Assembly (NCBI GenBank): GCA_947488325.1
Contig: CANKYZ010000006.1
Span: 1 to 64,000, forward strand
From: an uncultured Erythrobacter sp.
GTDB lineage: Bacteria; Pseudomonadota; Alphaproteobacteria; Sphingomonadales; Sphingomonadaceae
Direction: 5' to 3'
Length of the DNA stretch: 64,000 nt
The position numbers and the translations under genes were made by a program. The notes beneath the pieces are model-generated. The model saw only the letters and a list, made by a program, of their open reading frames with translations, did not search any database and was not told the origin of the DNA. Positions 1 to 8,971 of this stretch are shown piece by piece (position 1 is the stretch's first letter; every line of letters begins with the position of its first letter).

Positions 1-53
1 TTAGAAAAATTCCCTCCAAATCCGCTTATTTATGAAGTGGACTTAGATCGCAG

Positions 54-94
54 ATTGTGGGTCGTGAGCGGAACGTCCGCTTTCGACCCACAAT
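54..94 (-). terminator. Nested inverted repeat just after ettA, possible terminator
   Basis: The 11-base arm at 54-64 (ATTGTGGGTCG) is the exact reverse complement of 84-94. Inside it a second stem pairs 67-72 with 76-81 around a 3-base loop. It begins 8 bases past the ettA stop codon, where a terminator would be expected, but no run of T follows on the minus strand. The right arm also belongs to a short intergenic repeat family seen near 13112 and 16231, so it may be a repeat element instead. Confidence 0.4.
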
Positions 95-101
95 TCTGCA
101 G

Positions 102-1775
102 TTACCGAGTCAGCTTCTTATAAGCCAACCTAGTCGGCCGATCCGCCGCATCACCAAGTCTACGCCGCTTATCTTCCTCATAGCTTTCAAAGTTACCTTC
201 GAACCATTCCACGTGAGAATTGCCCTCAAACGCCAGAATGTGCGTTGCGAGGCGATCTAGGAAGAAGCGATCGTGCGAGATGACTACGGCGCAGCCTGCG
301 AAGTTCTCAATCGCGTCTTCGAGCGCGGCCAAGGTTTCGACGTCGAGATCGTTGGTCGGCTCATCGAGCAGTAGAACGTTGCCGCCTTGTTTCAGCATTT
401 TGGCCATGTGCACGCGGTTGCGTTCGCCGCCTGACAGTTTGCCGACATTTTTCTGCTGGTCACTGCCTTTGAAATTGAACGCTCCGACATAGGCGCGGGT
501 GGAGGCCTCGTGGCCGTTGACCTGCATATAATCGAGCCCGTCGGAGATTTCCTCCCAGACGTTGTTCGATGGCGTAAGATCATCACGCGACTGATCGACA
601 TAGCCCAAATGGACCGTATCACCGATTTCGATTGTGCCCGTATCAGGGGTTTCCTGACCGGTAATCATCTTAAACAGCGTCGATTTACCCGCACCATTTG
701 GCCCGATCACGCCGACAATGCCGCCGGGGGGCAGCATGAAGGAGAGGTCTTCGAACAACAGTTTGTCGCCGTAAGCTTTGGAAATGCCTTTCGCTTCAAT
801 CACCTTACCGCCAAGGCGCTCTGGCACTTGAATAACGATCTGAGCCTTGCCGGGCGCGCGGCCTGACTGGGCATCCTGCAATTCTTCAAATTTGCGGACG
901 CGCGCTTTCGATTTGGTCTGGCGAGCAGCAGGGGTCTGCCTGATCCATTCCAGCTCGCGTTGCAGCGCTTTTTGCTTGCCCGATTCTTCGCGACTTTCCT
1001 GCTCCAGTCGTTTTGCCTTCTTTTCCAGATAGGTCGAATAATTGCCTTCGTATGGATAGTAAGTGCCGCGATCGAGCTCCAAAATCCACTCCACCACATT
1101 GTCCAGGAAGTAGCGATCGTGCGTGATCATCAGCACGGCGCCTGCATATTCCTTAAGGTGATTTTCAAGCCACTCGACCGATTCCGCGTCCAAGTGGTTG
1201 GTGGGCTCATCAAGCAGCAGGATTGACGGTTTCTGGATCAGCAAGCGGGTGAGCGCCACGCGGCGTTTTTCACCGCCAGAAAGACTTTCCACGCCCATAT
1301 CGGAAGGCGGGCAGCGCAAGGCCTCCATCGCAATTTCAAGCTGATTGTCGAGCGTCCAGCCATCAACCGCATCGATCTTGCCCTGAAGTTCGGCCATTTG
1401 ATCGCCCAGCGCGTCAAAATCGGCGTCTGGTTCGGCCATTTGCGCAGAAACAGCGTTGAACTGCTCGACCAGATCGGCGGTTTCGCGCGCGCCATCTTTG
1501 ACGTTTTCAAGGACGGTCTTGGTTTCATCCAATTCCGGCTCCTGCGGCAGATAACCGACAGTGATGTTCTCACCCGGCCACGCTTCACCGGCGAAATCAG
1601 TGTCGAGTCCGGCCATGATCTTGATCAAGGTCGATTTGCCCGCACCGTTGGGACCAACAATGCCAATTTTTGCTCCCTGATAGAATTGCAAGTTGATGTT
1701 GGAGAGCACCGGCTTTGGAGCACCGGGGAAAGTCTTGGTCATGTCTTTCATGACGAAGGCGTATTGCGCGGCCAT
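102..1775 (-). CDS. ettA: Energy-dependent translational throttle protein EttA (ABC-F ATPase)
   Basis: A 557-residue cytoplasmic ABC-F protein. Members of this family bind the ribosomal E site and gate translation according to the ATP/ADP ratio. Two ATPase domains are visible. The first has Walker A GPNGAGKST at about residues 41-49, signature LSGGEK at 165-170 and DEPTNHLD at about 189-196. The second repeats GPNGAGKST, LSGGE and DEPTNDLD. Between them lies the charged linker with the TKSKARVRKFEEL segment that is typical of EttA. Length matches the family (about 555). Start ATG at 1775. No membrane segments, so it is not a transporter. Uup-type ABC-F proteins are the alternative, but a separate Uup-like gene is present at 27003-28829. 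Confidence 0.95.
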   Translation of the reverse strand: MAAQYAFVMKDMTKTFPGAPKPVLSNINLQFYQGAKIGIVGPNGAGKSTLIKIMAGLDTDFAGEAWPGENITVGYLPQEPELDETKTVLENVKDGARETADLVEQFNAVSAQMAEPDADFDALGDQMAELQGKIDAVDGWTLDNQLEIAMEALRCPPSDMGVESLSGGEKRRVALTRLLIQKPSILLLDEPTNHLDAESVEWLENHLKEYAGAVLMITHDRYFLDNVVEWILELDRGTYYPYEGNYSTYLEKKAKRLEQESREESGKQKALQRELEWIRQTPAARQTKSKARVRKFEELQDAQSGRAPGKAQIVIQVPERLGGKVIEAKGISKAYGDKLLFEDLSFMLPPGGIVGVIGPNGAGKSTLFKMITGQETPDTGTIEIGDTVHLGYVDQSRDDLTPSNNVWEEISDGLDYMQVNGHEASTRAYVGAFNFKGSDQQKNVGKLSGGERNRVHMAKMLKQGGNVLLLDEPTNDLDVETLAALEDAIENFAGCAVVISHDRFFLDRLATHILAFEGNSHVEWFEGNFESYEEDKRRRLGDAADRPTRLAYKKLTR

Positions 1776-1946
1776 GGGTGAAAGTCCTTAGTGCGTATTA
1801 AAAGAAGAGATTGTCTGATCGGTTGAGGGGCAGATAGGGGGCAGGGGAAACGAGGGCAAGCGCCGCGTTTCCTGTTTGTGTCTTAGACGAAGTAAAGGTG
1901 GAAACCGCGCTGGACAGGCGCGCGGCCTGCCGATAGCTGTTGCGGC

Positions 1947-3386
1947 ATGAAAAAAGCACTCCTCATCTCCGCTCCCGCCCTAATTGGCGCTCTGTTTCTC
2001 GCAGCTCCGCTGTCCGCTGATGGACACACTGTTTCAGGCGGTACGCCCTCGCTCGATCATGTTGCAAACCAGGCGCTTGAAAGCGACGCGATCGCTTGGG
2101 ATTTTGTCGAAGGGGTCACTACCGAGGTCGGCCCGCGTCAGGCCGGTACAGAGGCAGAAACGCGCGGGCGCGAATGGGCGGTGAAGTGGCTTAACGAACA
2201 CGGTTTTGCCAATGTCGCGGACGAACCGTTTGAGATGAACACCTGGGTGCCCGGAGACACAGCGCGAGCCCGTGTGACAGCGCCATTTGCGCAGGACATG
2301 GTGATCCTTCCGCTCGGCAATAGCGTGGCGACGCCTGAAGGCGGGATGGAGGCCGAAGTGGTCTTTTTCCGCACTGTTGATGACCTGCGAGCGGCACCTG
2401 AAGGTTCGCTCACTGGAAAGATCGCTTATATCAGCCACCAAATGCGTCGAGCGCAGGATGGTTCACATTATGGCTTTGCAGGCCCTGCGCGCTGGGTTGC
2501 ATCGGGTATTGCGGCGAGTAAGGGTGCTGTCGCGACCGTGATCAAATCGGTCGGCACAGACCTCCATCGCAATCCGCATACAGGCGGCACCAGTTGGCCA
2601 GAGGGCGTAACGCCGACTCCCGCAGGCGCATTGTCGCTGCCAGACGCGGAGAACCTTGAGCGGATGTTTGAACGCGCCAATGGCCGTGCAATCACGATGA
2701 GCATTGAGATGAATCCTGAACGGATTGGTATGACGATCAGCGGTAATGTCGTGGGTGAGATCGTCGGGCGCAATCCTTCGCTGCCTCCAGTTCTGCTCGC
2801 TTGTCACCTCGACAGTTGGTGGAATGCTCCAGGTGCGTTTGACGACGGCGCAGGCTGCGGAATTATTGCAGCGGCTGCTTTGACTGTTCAGAAAAGCGGG
2901 CAGCCTTTGCGCACCATCCGCGTGCTGCTGGCTGGCGCCGAAGAGGTCGGCCTGTTCGGATCAAGCGCCTATAGCGCGGCCCATATCGACGAGCCCATCG
3001 CCGTTGGTATTGAGAGCGATTTTGGCGCGGACCGCGTCTGGCGCTTTGAAAGCAATTTCCGCGAGGACAATCCTGATCTGCACGCCCGGATTGCCAGTGC
3101 GGTTGCGCAGTTTGGGGTCGCCAATTCGACCATTCGAGCGAGTGGAGGGGCAGATTTGAACATCGTGCGCGATCAAGGGGGGGCGATTATTGACCTGCAA
3201 CAGGATGGGACGCGCTATTTCGACCTACACCACACGCCAGACGATACACTTGACAAGATAGATCTGGTGCAGCTGCGCCAGAATGTTGCCGTGTGGACGA
3301 TTGTTGCAGGTATCCTCGCCAATGAAAGTACGTCAATTCAGACCGGCGGTCTGATACCCGGTGCACCAGCGATTGCGGGAGAATAA
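1947..3386 (+). CDS. Secreted M28-family metallopeptidase
   Basis: A 479-residue zinc peptidase with an N-terminal signal peptide (hydrophobic core about residues 4-21, cleavage near LSADG). It probably acts in the periplasm or outside the cell as an amino- or carboxypeptidase of the M28 type. The metal-site pattern is visible: His287 in CHLDSWW, Asp299 in AFDDGAG, the Glu pair 332-333 in AGAEEVG, Asp in ESDFGAD, and His428-429 in HHTPDD. A PA-type insert probably occupies the region before the catalytic domain. The gene stands alone and is transcribed away from ettA. The exact substrate cannot be told from sequence. A carboxypeptidase Q-like enzyme is a reasonable comparison. Confidence 0.88.
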   Translation: MKKALLISAPALIGALFLAAPLSADGHTVSGGTPSLDHVANQALESDAIAWDFVEGVTTEVGPRQAGTEAETRGREWAVKWLNEHGFANVADEPFEMNTWVPGDTARARVTAPFAQDMVILPLGNSVATPEGGMEAEVVFFRTVDDLRAAPEGSLTGKIAYISHQMRRAQDGSHYGFAGPARWVASGIAASKGAVATVIKSVGTDLHRNPHTGGTSWPEGVTPTPAGALSLPDAENLERMFERANGRAITMSIEMNPERIGMTISGNVVGEIVGRNPSLPPVLLACHLDSWWNAPGAFDDGAGCGIIAAAALTVQKSGQPLRTIRVLLAGAEEVGLFGSSAYSAAHIDEPIAVGIESDFGADRVWRFESNFREDNPDLHARIASAVAQFGVANSTIRASGGADLNIVRDQGGAIIDLQQDGTRYFDLHHTPDDTLDKIDLVQLRQNVAVWTIVAGILANESTSIQTGGLIPGAPAIAGE

Positions 3387-3422
3387 ACCTCTTCGCGCCG
3401 ATTAGAGGGTGCGAGCAAGCAA

Positions 3423-3764
3423 TTAGATGTGTGGGATACTTCCGTTTGCCCCTTGCAAGAATTCCTGAGTGATTTCGCTACGGGTTTTACCTTCAAGTCT
3501 GTAGCCAGACCATTCAACCCATTTTTGCCAAGCTATCGTGTCATTATGGCCACGCAAGTCGGGATCACCGATTGGAACGCCGCCCAGTGTGGATTGAACA
3601 GTGTGAGTGACGTTGCCATCCGGACGACCTGTGCTCAACAAATCACAAGCAGCATTTCGGCTATCATCGTAGATTGGAATCATATTACATTGGCTGGCCA
3701 TCACGGTTGTGGAATGATGCGGCATATGATCGGCCATTGATCCGGCAACGGCACTCTCATGCAT
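3423..3764 (-). CDS. Hypothetical protein, doubtful
   Basis: An open frame of up to 113 residues on the minus strand, with an internal alternative start at Met27-Ile-Pro. I recognise no family. The C-terminal half (from about residue 55) has a protein-like mix of charged and aromatic residues. No good ribosome site precedes the first ATG. A 103-residue frame overlaps it on the plus strand and looks less protein-like. It may be a real small gene, a fragment or neither. Confidence 0.3.
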   Translation of the reverse strand: MHESAVAGSMADHMPHHSTTVMASQCNMIPIYDDSRNAACDLLSTGRPDGNVTHTVQSTLGGVPIGDPDLRGHNDTIAWQKWVEWSGYRLEGKTRSEITQEFLQGANGSIPHI

Positions 3765-3898
3765 AATTGTTGGGCGAAGACTCTAGTCGTGGTGAAAGCC
3801 GTTATCCGCTTGGCCGGACCAGACAGCAATCAAGCGCCCGCCTCGCACCGCGCGACCAAACACGTGACTGGGCGGCAGATTCCGCGACCCACCCGGCT

Positions 3899-4390
3899 TT
3901 AGGGCTGCGTCTGCTCGAGCGCGTGCATGGCCGCATCGCGATAGTCCGGATGGTTCACCATCGAGGTTAGTAGATTGGCAGCCACTTCTTTTTGCCCCTG
4001 CCGTGATAGCGAGACCGCGTATGTATAACGGAATGCTTCCACTCCAGAATTGGCGACGAACGCCCTTCCAAGCTGCTCTCGTACCGCCAGAGGCGGCTCA
4101 ACGCCTTGCTCGATATATGATTGGTGCAACAGCGCCGCGGTGAGCGGCTGGCGCTCAGCATCGCTGGCGAGTGGAGCCAGAAGCGCACGCACTTCATCAA
4201 GGGCTGCTGCATCGTCGATCTCGCCAGTGCGCACGAGTCGAGACATCAAGATTTCAGCCTTAAGCTGTTGAGCCCGAATGTTATCCGGATTGAGGGCTAG
4301 CGCGAGATTGACGGCCCGCCAGGCCTGCGCATCGGAATGGGGATTGGCGGAGACAACGATTTCGTCATTTGAAAAACCGAAGCTTTTCAT
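3899..4390 (-). CDS. TPR-like protein, possibly 5'-truncated
   Basis: A 163-residue alpha-helical protein with segments resembling tetratricopeptide repeats (AWRAVNLALALNPDNIRAQ near the N terminus, YTYAVSLSRQGQKEVAANLL near the C terminus). The open frame runs upstream into tRNA-Pro, but those 28 codons are just the tRNA read as protein, so I start at ATG 4390. That start is only 13 bases past the encoded CCA end of the tRNA, has no clear ribosome site, and the protein begins inside what looks like a helical repeat. It may therefore be the surviving C-terminal part of a longer TPR protein. No signal peptide is seen. Confidence 0.55.
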   Translation of the reverse strand: MKSFGFSNDEIVVSANPHSDAQAWRAVNLALALNPDNIRAQQLKAEILMSRLVRTGEIDDAAALDEVRALLAPLASDAERQPLTAALLHQSYIEQGVEPPLAVREQLGRAFVANSGVEAFRYTYAVSLSRQGQKEVAANLLTSMVNHPDYRDAAMHALEQTQP

Positions 4391-4403
4391 AGATTTGTTG
4401 AAA

Positions 4404-4480
4404 TGGTCGGGGAGACAAGATTTGAACTTGCGACCCCCTGTACCCAAAACAGGTGCGCTACCAGGCTGCGCCACTCCCCG
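4404..4480 (-). tRNA. tRNA-Pro (anticodon UGG)
   Basis: The minus strand folds as a full cloverleaf. Acceptor CGGGGAG pairs with CTCCCCG, the anticodon stem CCTGT/ACAGG holds the loop TTTGGGT (anticodon TGG), and the T arm contains GTTCAAATC. CCA is encoded (4404-4406). Length 77 including CCA. Confidence 0.95.
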
Positions 4481-4529
4481 ACTTCATTTCAACTGCTTTA
4501 TCAACAAACCGGTCCGACCAGACGAAACA

Positions 4530-4605
4530 TGGTGGGCCCGGCAGGATTCGAACCCGCGACCTAGCCGTTATGAGCGGCCAGCTCTAACCGCTGAGCTACA
4601 GGCCC
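4530..4605 (-). tRNA. tRNA-Ile2 (anticodon CAU, lysidine-modified)
   Basis: The minus strand gives a cloverleaf with acceptor GGGCCTG pairing CGGGCCC, anticodon loop CTCATAA (CAT) and encoded CCA at 4530-4532. CAT could mean Met or Ile2. The D arm (AGCTCAGCGGTTAGAGC) resembles E. coli tRNA-Ile2 rather than elongator tRNA-Met, so I call Ile2, which TilS would modify to read AUA. It lies 49 bases from tRNA-Pro and probably shares its transcript. Confidence 0.85.
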
Positions 4606-4744
4606 CCAGTCGTCCGAAACATGCCTCGGTATCAAAAGCTGGACCGCCCCTACAGCGGGTTGTTCCAAGAAACAAGCGGGTCTGAAACACTTCTGTAAAT
4701 TCCTTTGAAAATCACCCCAGAAAGCTGCGTGATTGGGGGCGCAA

Positions 4745-5803
4745 CTAACGTTTTGCCCCCTCGATCACATCCGCGACTGTGGCACTGCGTACTCCGCGCA
4801 TGCCCAAATAAGTATAGACCCTTTGCAGCCAGTCATATAGCGCTTCGACTTCATCAACTGTTTGAGAATACGGTGTAAAACCGGGTGCCAGCGATGGGCT
4901 ATGCAGTGATAAGACTAGCATGGGCAGTTGATCATCAAGAGCAATATCAATGCCCCGAATCGCCTCGTCGACCGTTACGCCTTCAGGGGTGAGTGCGATT
5001 CGTTCGAGCAATTTCAATTTCGAAAAACCGCCAAAAAAAGTTGGCAAATGGCGCTGTGCGCGGTGAATATGCTTGCCTAACTGCCGCAACAGACCCCAAT
5101 AAACGGTGGTTACCGGCAATTCGAGCAGTGCCCTGTCATCACCTACCCAATAGGGTTTCTGTGGGTGATCTGAATAATCGGGGCCGTGCTGATCGCTATA
5201 GTCAAACAGCGAACGAACCGATGTGTCGATGGCGATTCCATTGGCAGTTAATATCTCTGCGCTGTTTGGACCGAGTCCATAGCGTCCAGCGCGATAAATA
5301 AGCGGAGGCGTGCCAAAGGCGGTTTCTATCTGATCACGCAGGGCGGAAAACTTCGCAGCTTCCAATTCGCGCGGCAAACTGCCTGCATAGGAGTTATGTT
5401 CGTTGACAGTCTCATTGAAAGGCGGATTAACCCATGGGTGTAGCTGAATTCCGATATCGGCTGCACCCCGCCGCACGGCGTCGCCCAAAACCTCAATCGC
5501 GCGTGGGTCATTAGCAATCGGCCAATCGACAAGATAGATCGGATGCGCACCGATCTCTTCGCAGAATTTCTGAAAACGGGGCAGGGCAGCAACGTGTTTC
5601 AGCCCATGTTGATCACGTGTGAAGGGCGCGCGCCAGTCAAATTCTTCTTCGGTATCAATTGTCAGGATTACGCGCTGGCCAAAATTGGGCGCAAACTCAG
5701 CTGAGTTGGCGGCGCGCGGCGGATTGAGCATCGATTCGCTACTCACCCCAGGCGCCAACGCGCCTGTCTCGCTCGTCTGTGTCTTTGATCCAGCTTCCGG
5801 CAT
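4745..5803 (-). CDS. WalW-type polysaccharide deacetylase family protein
   Basis: A 352-residue protein. A NodB-like (CE4) fold is suggested by TIDTEEEFDW at about residues 49-58, which carries the metal-site acidic residues, by LHPWVNPP further on and by a C-terminal LSLHSPSL motif holding His. This combination is what I know from WalW-type proteins of sphingomonads, which sit in or near polysaccharide loci. It would remove acyl groups from a sugar polymer. No signal peptide is visible, so it may act in the cytoplasm on a precursor. It is convergent with nothing and follows the kinase gene at 5891-7732 by 87 bases on the same strand. Confidence 0.7.
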   Translation of the reverse strand: MPEAGSKTQTSETGALAPGVSSESMLNPPRAANSAEFAPNFGQRVILTIDTEEEFDWRAPFTRDQHGLKHVAALPRFQKFCEEIGAHPIYLVDWPIANDPRAIEVLGDAVRRGAADIGIQLHPWVNPPFNETVNEHNSYAGSLPRELEAAKFSALRDQIETAFGTPPLIYRAGRYGLGPNSAEILTANGIAIDTSVRSLFDYSDQHGPDYSDHPQKPYWVGDDRALLELPVTTVYWGLLRQLGKHIHRAQRHLPTFFGGFSKLKLLERIALTPEGVTVDEAIRGIDIALDDQLPMLVLSLHSPSLAPGFTPYSQTVDEVEALYDWLQRVYTYLGMRGVRSATVADVIEGAKR

Positions 5804-5890
5804 GATAGGCGTGCTTTACATCAAAGTTGTAAGCGATGCCTTACTAGTTTCTAGCAATTTTTCATAGGTGCACTGTTTGACGCTTATCGC

Positions 5891-7732
5891 TCAGATGTCG
5901 TGCGAGATTTCACTGCTGGAACCGGCCCCACTGTCGGCGACAAACAGCGGCAAAGACAACACGATGGTTTCATCAAAACGCTCAAGTTGACCGCCTGCCG
6001 CACGTGCTTCTGCCCGTGCTAATCGCAGCGCGAATCCTGCGCCAAACAGCCCGGCATTGATGGCAGTGCCGACGGGTTTGACTTCTGCTGTAAAAATATC
6101 GCCCTCTGCCAGCAATTGCGCTGGCAAATCGCAGATCAGCTGCGCCATGCCGCCTTCGCCATTGCCGGATATATCGGTGATTGTTGCATTTAGCATCTCG
6201 CCAGCCGAGCATCCTCCACCAAGCGTCGCCAAAAGCCGCCATAACAACGCCTCTGCCTGATCGGAATCGAGCGCCACGGTATATTGAGTATCATCGGTGT
6301 CGAGCGTGATCCCGGCCATCCGAGGCTGGAGGACCTGTTCAAGTTGGCGGTTTGTACGGGCGACTAAGGTGGTTAGATCGGCTTCACCCGGTTCAATCTC
6401 AATCGCACCTGTTTCAAGTCGGGCCAGCCGATCAAGTTCCTCAAACCCTGCGAGAATGCGAGCGGCATCTGCTGCAATTGCGGCGGCCAGTGCGCGATAT
6501 TCGTGCGGAGCGCTGCCGAACAATTGCTGTTGAATAACTTCGGCATATCCCTGAACCGCGGTAATTGGTGTTCGCAATTCGTGGAGCAATTGGCGGATAC
6601 GGTCTGCCTCTCGTGCTGCGGCACTGGGAACGGCATGATCGGCATCTGGTGGACGGCGGAACCGCCCGACATAACCAGCGAAATTGCCATTATCGGTGAA
6701 GCGCGGCTGTGCATCGACGGTCCAATCACCCGCGATCGCCTCTGCACCATAAAGCTGAGTATTGGCGCCGGAAATCGGTTGGCGGCGCATAAAGCTCCGC
6801 TCCATCGGCGTTTCTCTTGCTGCGCTGCCTAGACGAGGAGGAGCCACCAACCGTGTGCCAATCACCATCGCGGCGACATCGCCATCGGCCCATTCAATCC
6901 GCCCACCAGCATCGGCCGCAAAGCCAAATGCAGGGATGAGCCTGGAGCCACGCGGTTGATCTTCACCCAATGGCAAGCGCGGCTCGCTGCCGTCGAGATC
7001 GGTGCCAGTCTCGCGGGTCCGTTTAAACTGGGCAATACGCTCAACCAAAGCGCTGATTTCGCTGCGACCCTCGGCGGCCGGGTCGAACGGTGGTTGAACC
7101 GGTTGATCTTCTCTGTCACCAACAGGCGGCGAAGAAGCATGCGGCACAACGTCATGTGGAGGCGCGGCATTCTCATCGATCTCTTTACGAGCCTGGGTTC
7201 CTGCCGAATTCGCGCTGGTGACTGGTGGAGCCGTTATATGAGCCGGAGAGGCGGTCAATTCCTCGCCCGCTTCGATTTGTGGGGAGGGGAGACCGCGATC
7301 ATGCACACCTAACCTGTCGAGCAGTTTGTCGACATTCACAGGCAGATCGCGTCTCAGTCTTAGAAATCCACGCGCTCGCAAAGGCAGGCGCGGGATCAGC
7401 GCAGTCCAATCCTCCGACGAAATTTGCGCGCGGTTTAAGGCAGCGGAAGCTACGTCGGGCTCAAAGTCTGCCAGATGTACGACCAATTCTGGATTGTTGA
7501 AGCGCCAGCCAGATTCTCTGATGATTCGTGCACGATCTGTGGCAGGTATTTTCTCAGCCAATGCATCCATACGCAACCATGCCGAAGCAATGAGGCTTTG
7601 GTCAGTGCTTGAACTGCCAGAAACTGTCTCGGCCCCGAGAATATCGAGCAATTGCCTGAATTGAGTGCGCTGTCCCACATCGCTGGACGCGCGCTGTCGC
7701 AGCACAGTCTTTAGGCGATCATCGAAGAACAT
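5891..7732 (-). CDS. Histidine kinase-like protein with degenerate ATPase domain
   Basis: A 613-residue protein without membrane spans. Residues about 1-150 are helical and unassigned (perhaps DUF2336-like). A Pro/Glu-rich linker follows, then a PAS-like stretch. The dimerisation/phospho-acceptor helix is clear: LLHELRTPITAVQGYAE, with the His at about residue 384. The region that should hold the ATP-binding boxes is divergent: LLWRLLATLGGG stands where the N box (NLxxNA) belongs, no DxGxG is seen, and only a weak G2-like GAGFALRLARAEA remains. It may be a pseudokinase or a His-phosphotransfer protein rather than an active kinase. It is divergent from the Lrp gene at 8055. No partner response regulator is adjacent. 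Confidence 0.7.
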   Translation of the reverse strand: MFFDDRLKTVLRQRASSDVGQRTQFRQLLDILGAETVSGSSSTDQSLIASAWLRMDALAEKIPATDRARIIRESGWRFNNPELVVHLADFEPDVASAALNRAQISSEDWTALIPRLPLRARGFLRLRRDLPVNVDKLLDRLGVHDRGLPSPQIEAGEELTASPAHITAPPVTSANSAGTQARKEIDENAAPPHDVVPHASSPPVGDREDQPVQPPFDPAAEGRSEISALVERIAQFKRTRETGTDLDGSEPRLPLGEDQPRGSRLIPAFGFAADAGGRIEWADGDVAAMVIGTRLVAPPRLGSAARETPMERSFMRRQPISGANTQLYGAEAIAGDWTVDAQPRFTDNGNFAGYVGRFRRPPDADHAVPSAAAREADRIRQLLHELRTPITAVQGYAEVIQQQLFGSAPHEYRALAAAIAADAARILAGFEELDRLARLETGAIEIEPGEADLTTLVARTNRQLEQVLQPRMAGITLDTDDTQYTVALDSDQAEALLWRLLATLGGGCSAGEMLNATITDISGNGEGGMAQLICDLPAQLLAEGDIFTAEVKPVGTAINAGLFGAGFALRLARAEARAAGGQLERFDETIVLSLPLFVADSGAGSSSEISHDI

Positions 7733-8054
7733 TCAGGCTCCAGCCGACAAGTATCGTGACGCGCAAAGCGTCCAAATTGGTTCCGCCCGTTCCGGCACCG
7801 GGCACAGCACAACATCGTTTCCCTAGCACCCCATACGAATTGTTACAGGCTGGCGGTCGGACGCGTTGCAAAGCGGGACAATTGCTGGCAAACATAATTA
7901 AATTATCATTTGCGGTGCAAAGCCGTTTGTGTTCTTTCGCTCTATTGTCGGCGCGCGCCTCATATTGCTGCGTCCGAGCAGTTGAAAATGACACAGGTGT
8001 CAACGTTGCGCCGTATGTGGCGTGTAAACAGTTCTGAGGAGCTCTACGAGAAAA
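7733..8054. other. Divergent intergenic region, regulatory
   Basis: These 322 bases separate the kinase-like gene (minus) from the Lrp gene (plus) and should carry both promoters. I see an AT-rich core near 7890-7915, the 14-base palindrome described separately at 7989-8002, and a possible ribosome site GAGGAG at about 8037. No gene or RNA was recognised. Confidence 0.6.
7989..8002. promoter_or_regulatory. Perfect palindrome TGACAC-AG-GTGTCA, candidate Lrp operator
   Basis: Six-base arms around two bases, 53-66 bases upstream of the Lrp start. Lrp/AsnC regulators commonly bind palindromes and repress their own genes, so autoregulation is the simplest reading. This is inferred from position and symmetry only. 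Confidence 0.4.
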
Positions 8055-8516
8055 ATGGCGAATCTTGACGAGATCGATAAACGCCTACTCAGCGAACTTC
8101 AGGCCGAGGGCCGAGTCACAAATGTCGAATTGGCACAACGCGTTGGTCTGACTGCACCGCCATGTTTGCGGCGTGTTCGCGGGTTGGAGGAAGATGGCGT
8201 CATCCGTGGCTATCACGCGGACCTTGATCCCTCCAAACTGGGCTTTGCAATCACCGTTTTCGCGATGGTTAGCCTGCAAAGCCAAGCTGAAAGCGCACTG
8301 CGCGAATTCGAAGAGCATATGGCCGATCTTCCCGAAGTGCGCGAATGCCACATGCTCAATGGTGAGATCGACTTTATCCTGAAAATCGTCAGTCAAGACC
8401 TTCAAAGCTTTCAAGAATTCCTCACCAGCAGACTAACACCGGCGCCCAATGTGGCCAGTGTGAAGACGTCACTGACTATACGAACTGCCAAGCATGAGCC
8501 CGGTGTACCGCTGTAA
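8055..8516 (+). CDS. Lrp/AsnC family transcriptional regulator
   Basis: A 153-residue regulator of normal family length. Residues about 5-60 form the winged helix-turn-helix (DEIDKRLLSELQAEGRVTN, then LAQRVGLTAPPCLRRVRGLEEDGVI). Residues about 70-145 form the RAM ligand-binding domain, including the typical GEIDFILKI segment. It would bind DNA as a multimer and sense an amino acid or related effector. No metabolic gene is adjacent to point to the ligand. A palindrome lies upstream at 7989-8002. Confidence 0.93.
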   Translation: MANLDEIDKRLLSELQAEGRVTNVELAQRVGLTAPPCLRRVRGLEEDGVIRGYHADLDPSKLGFAITVFAMVSLQSQAESALREFEEHMADLPEVRECHMLNGEIDFILKIVSQDLQSFQEFLTSRLTPAPNVASVKTSLTIRTAKHEPGVPL

Positions 8517-8554
8517 GAATTCGCGTCATAGGATGCGGCGAAGAGGGTTCGCCA

Positions 8555-8959
8555 ATGTCCAAGGTGTCCGGAAAAATTGTATTGTTTGATGCTGAATGTG
8601 TTTTGTGTTCGGCCAATGCAAAGTTCATTCTTACCCGCGACACGAAGCAAGAATTTTGGCTTGCATCCATGCAGGGTGACGTAGGCGCGCGATTGTTTGC
8701 TGAAAATGGCCTAGACCCAGCCGATCCGGCGACAATCCTGGTCATCGAAGGAGCACATGTTCGCAAAGACAGCGACGCGGTTCTATCCATATACGAAGGA
8801 TTGCCGTTTCCTTGGTCATTGGTGCGGATATTTAGGCTCGTCTCAAGCTTCCTTCGCGATCCAGTTTATCGCTTAATTGCGCGCAATCGATATCGGATAT
8901 TTGGAAAGCGTGAGACATGCTGGATTCCGCCCGACCGTTTGAAATCACGTGTGCTTTGA
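8555..8959 (+). CDS. DCC1-like thiol-disulfide oxidoreductase family protein (DUF393)
   Basis: A 134-residue protein. It opens KIVLFDAECVLCSANAKF, matching the DxxCxxC signature of the DCC1/DUF393 family at residues about 10-16, and keeps the family's FRLVSSFLRDPVYRLIARNRYRIFGKR C-terminal half. Family members are thought to be thioredoxin-like redox proteins, but the substrate is unknown. It is followed after 12 bases by the decayed DUF4166 gene. DUF393 genes are often paired with such genes, so the two probably formed an operon before the partner decayed. Confidence 0.85.
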   Translation: MSKVSGKIVLFDAECVLCSANAKFILTRDTKQEFWLASMQGDVGARLFAENGLDPADPATILVIEGAHVRKDSDAVLSIYEGLPFPWSLVRIFRLVSSFLRDPVYRLIARNRYRIFGKRETCWIPPDRLKSRVL

Positions 8960-8971
8960 TTAGATGATCGT

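Noticed and set aside
4278..4685. 135-residue open frame on the plus strand across both tRNA genes
   Set aside because: It reads the tRNA-Pro and tRNA-Ile2 complement as protein. Such frames are well-known false genes.
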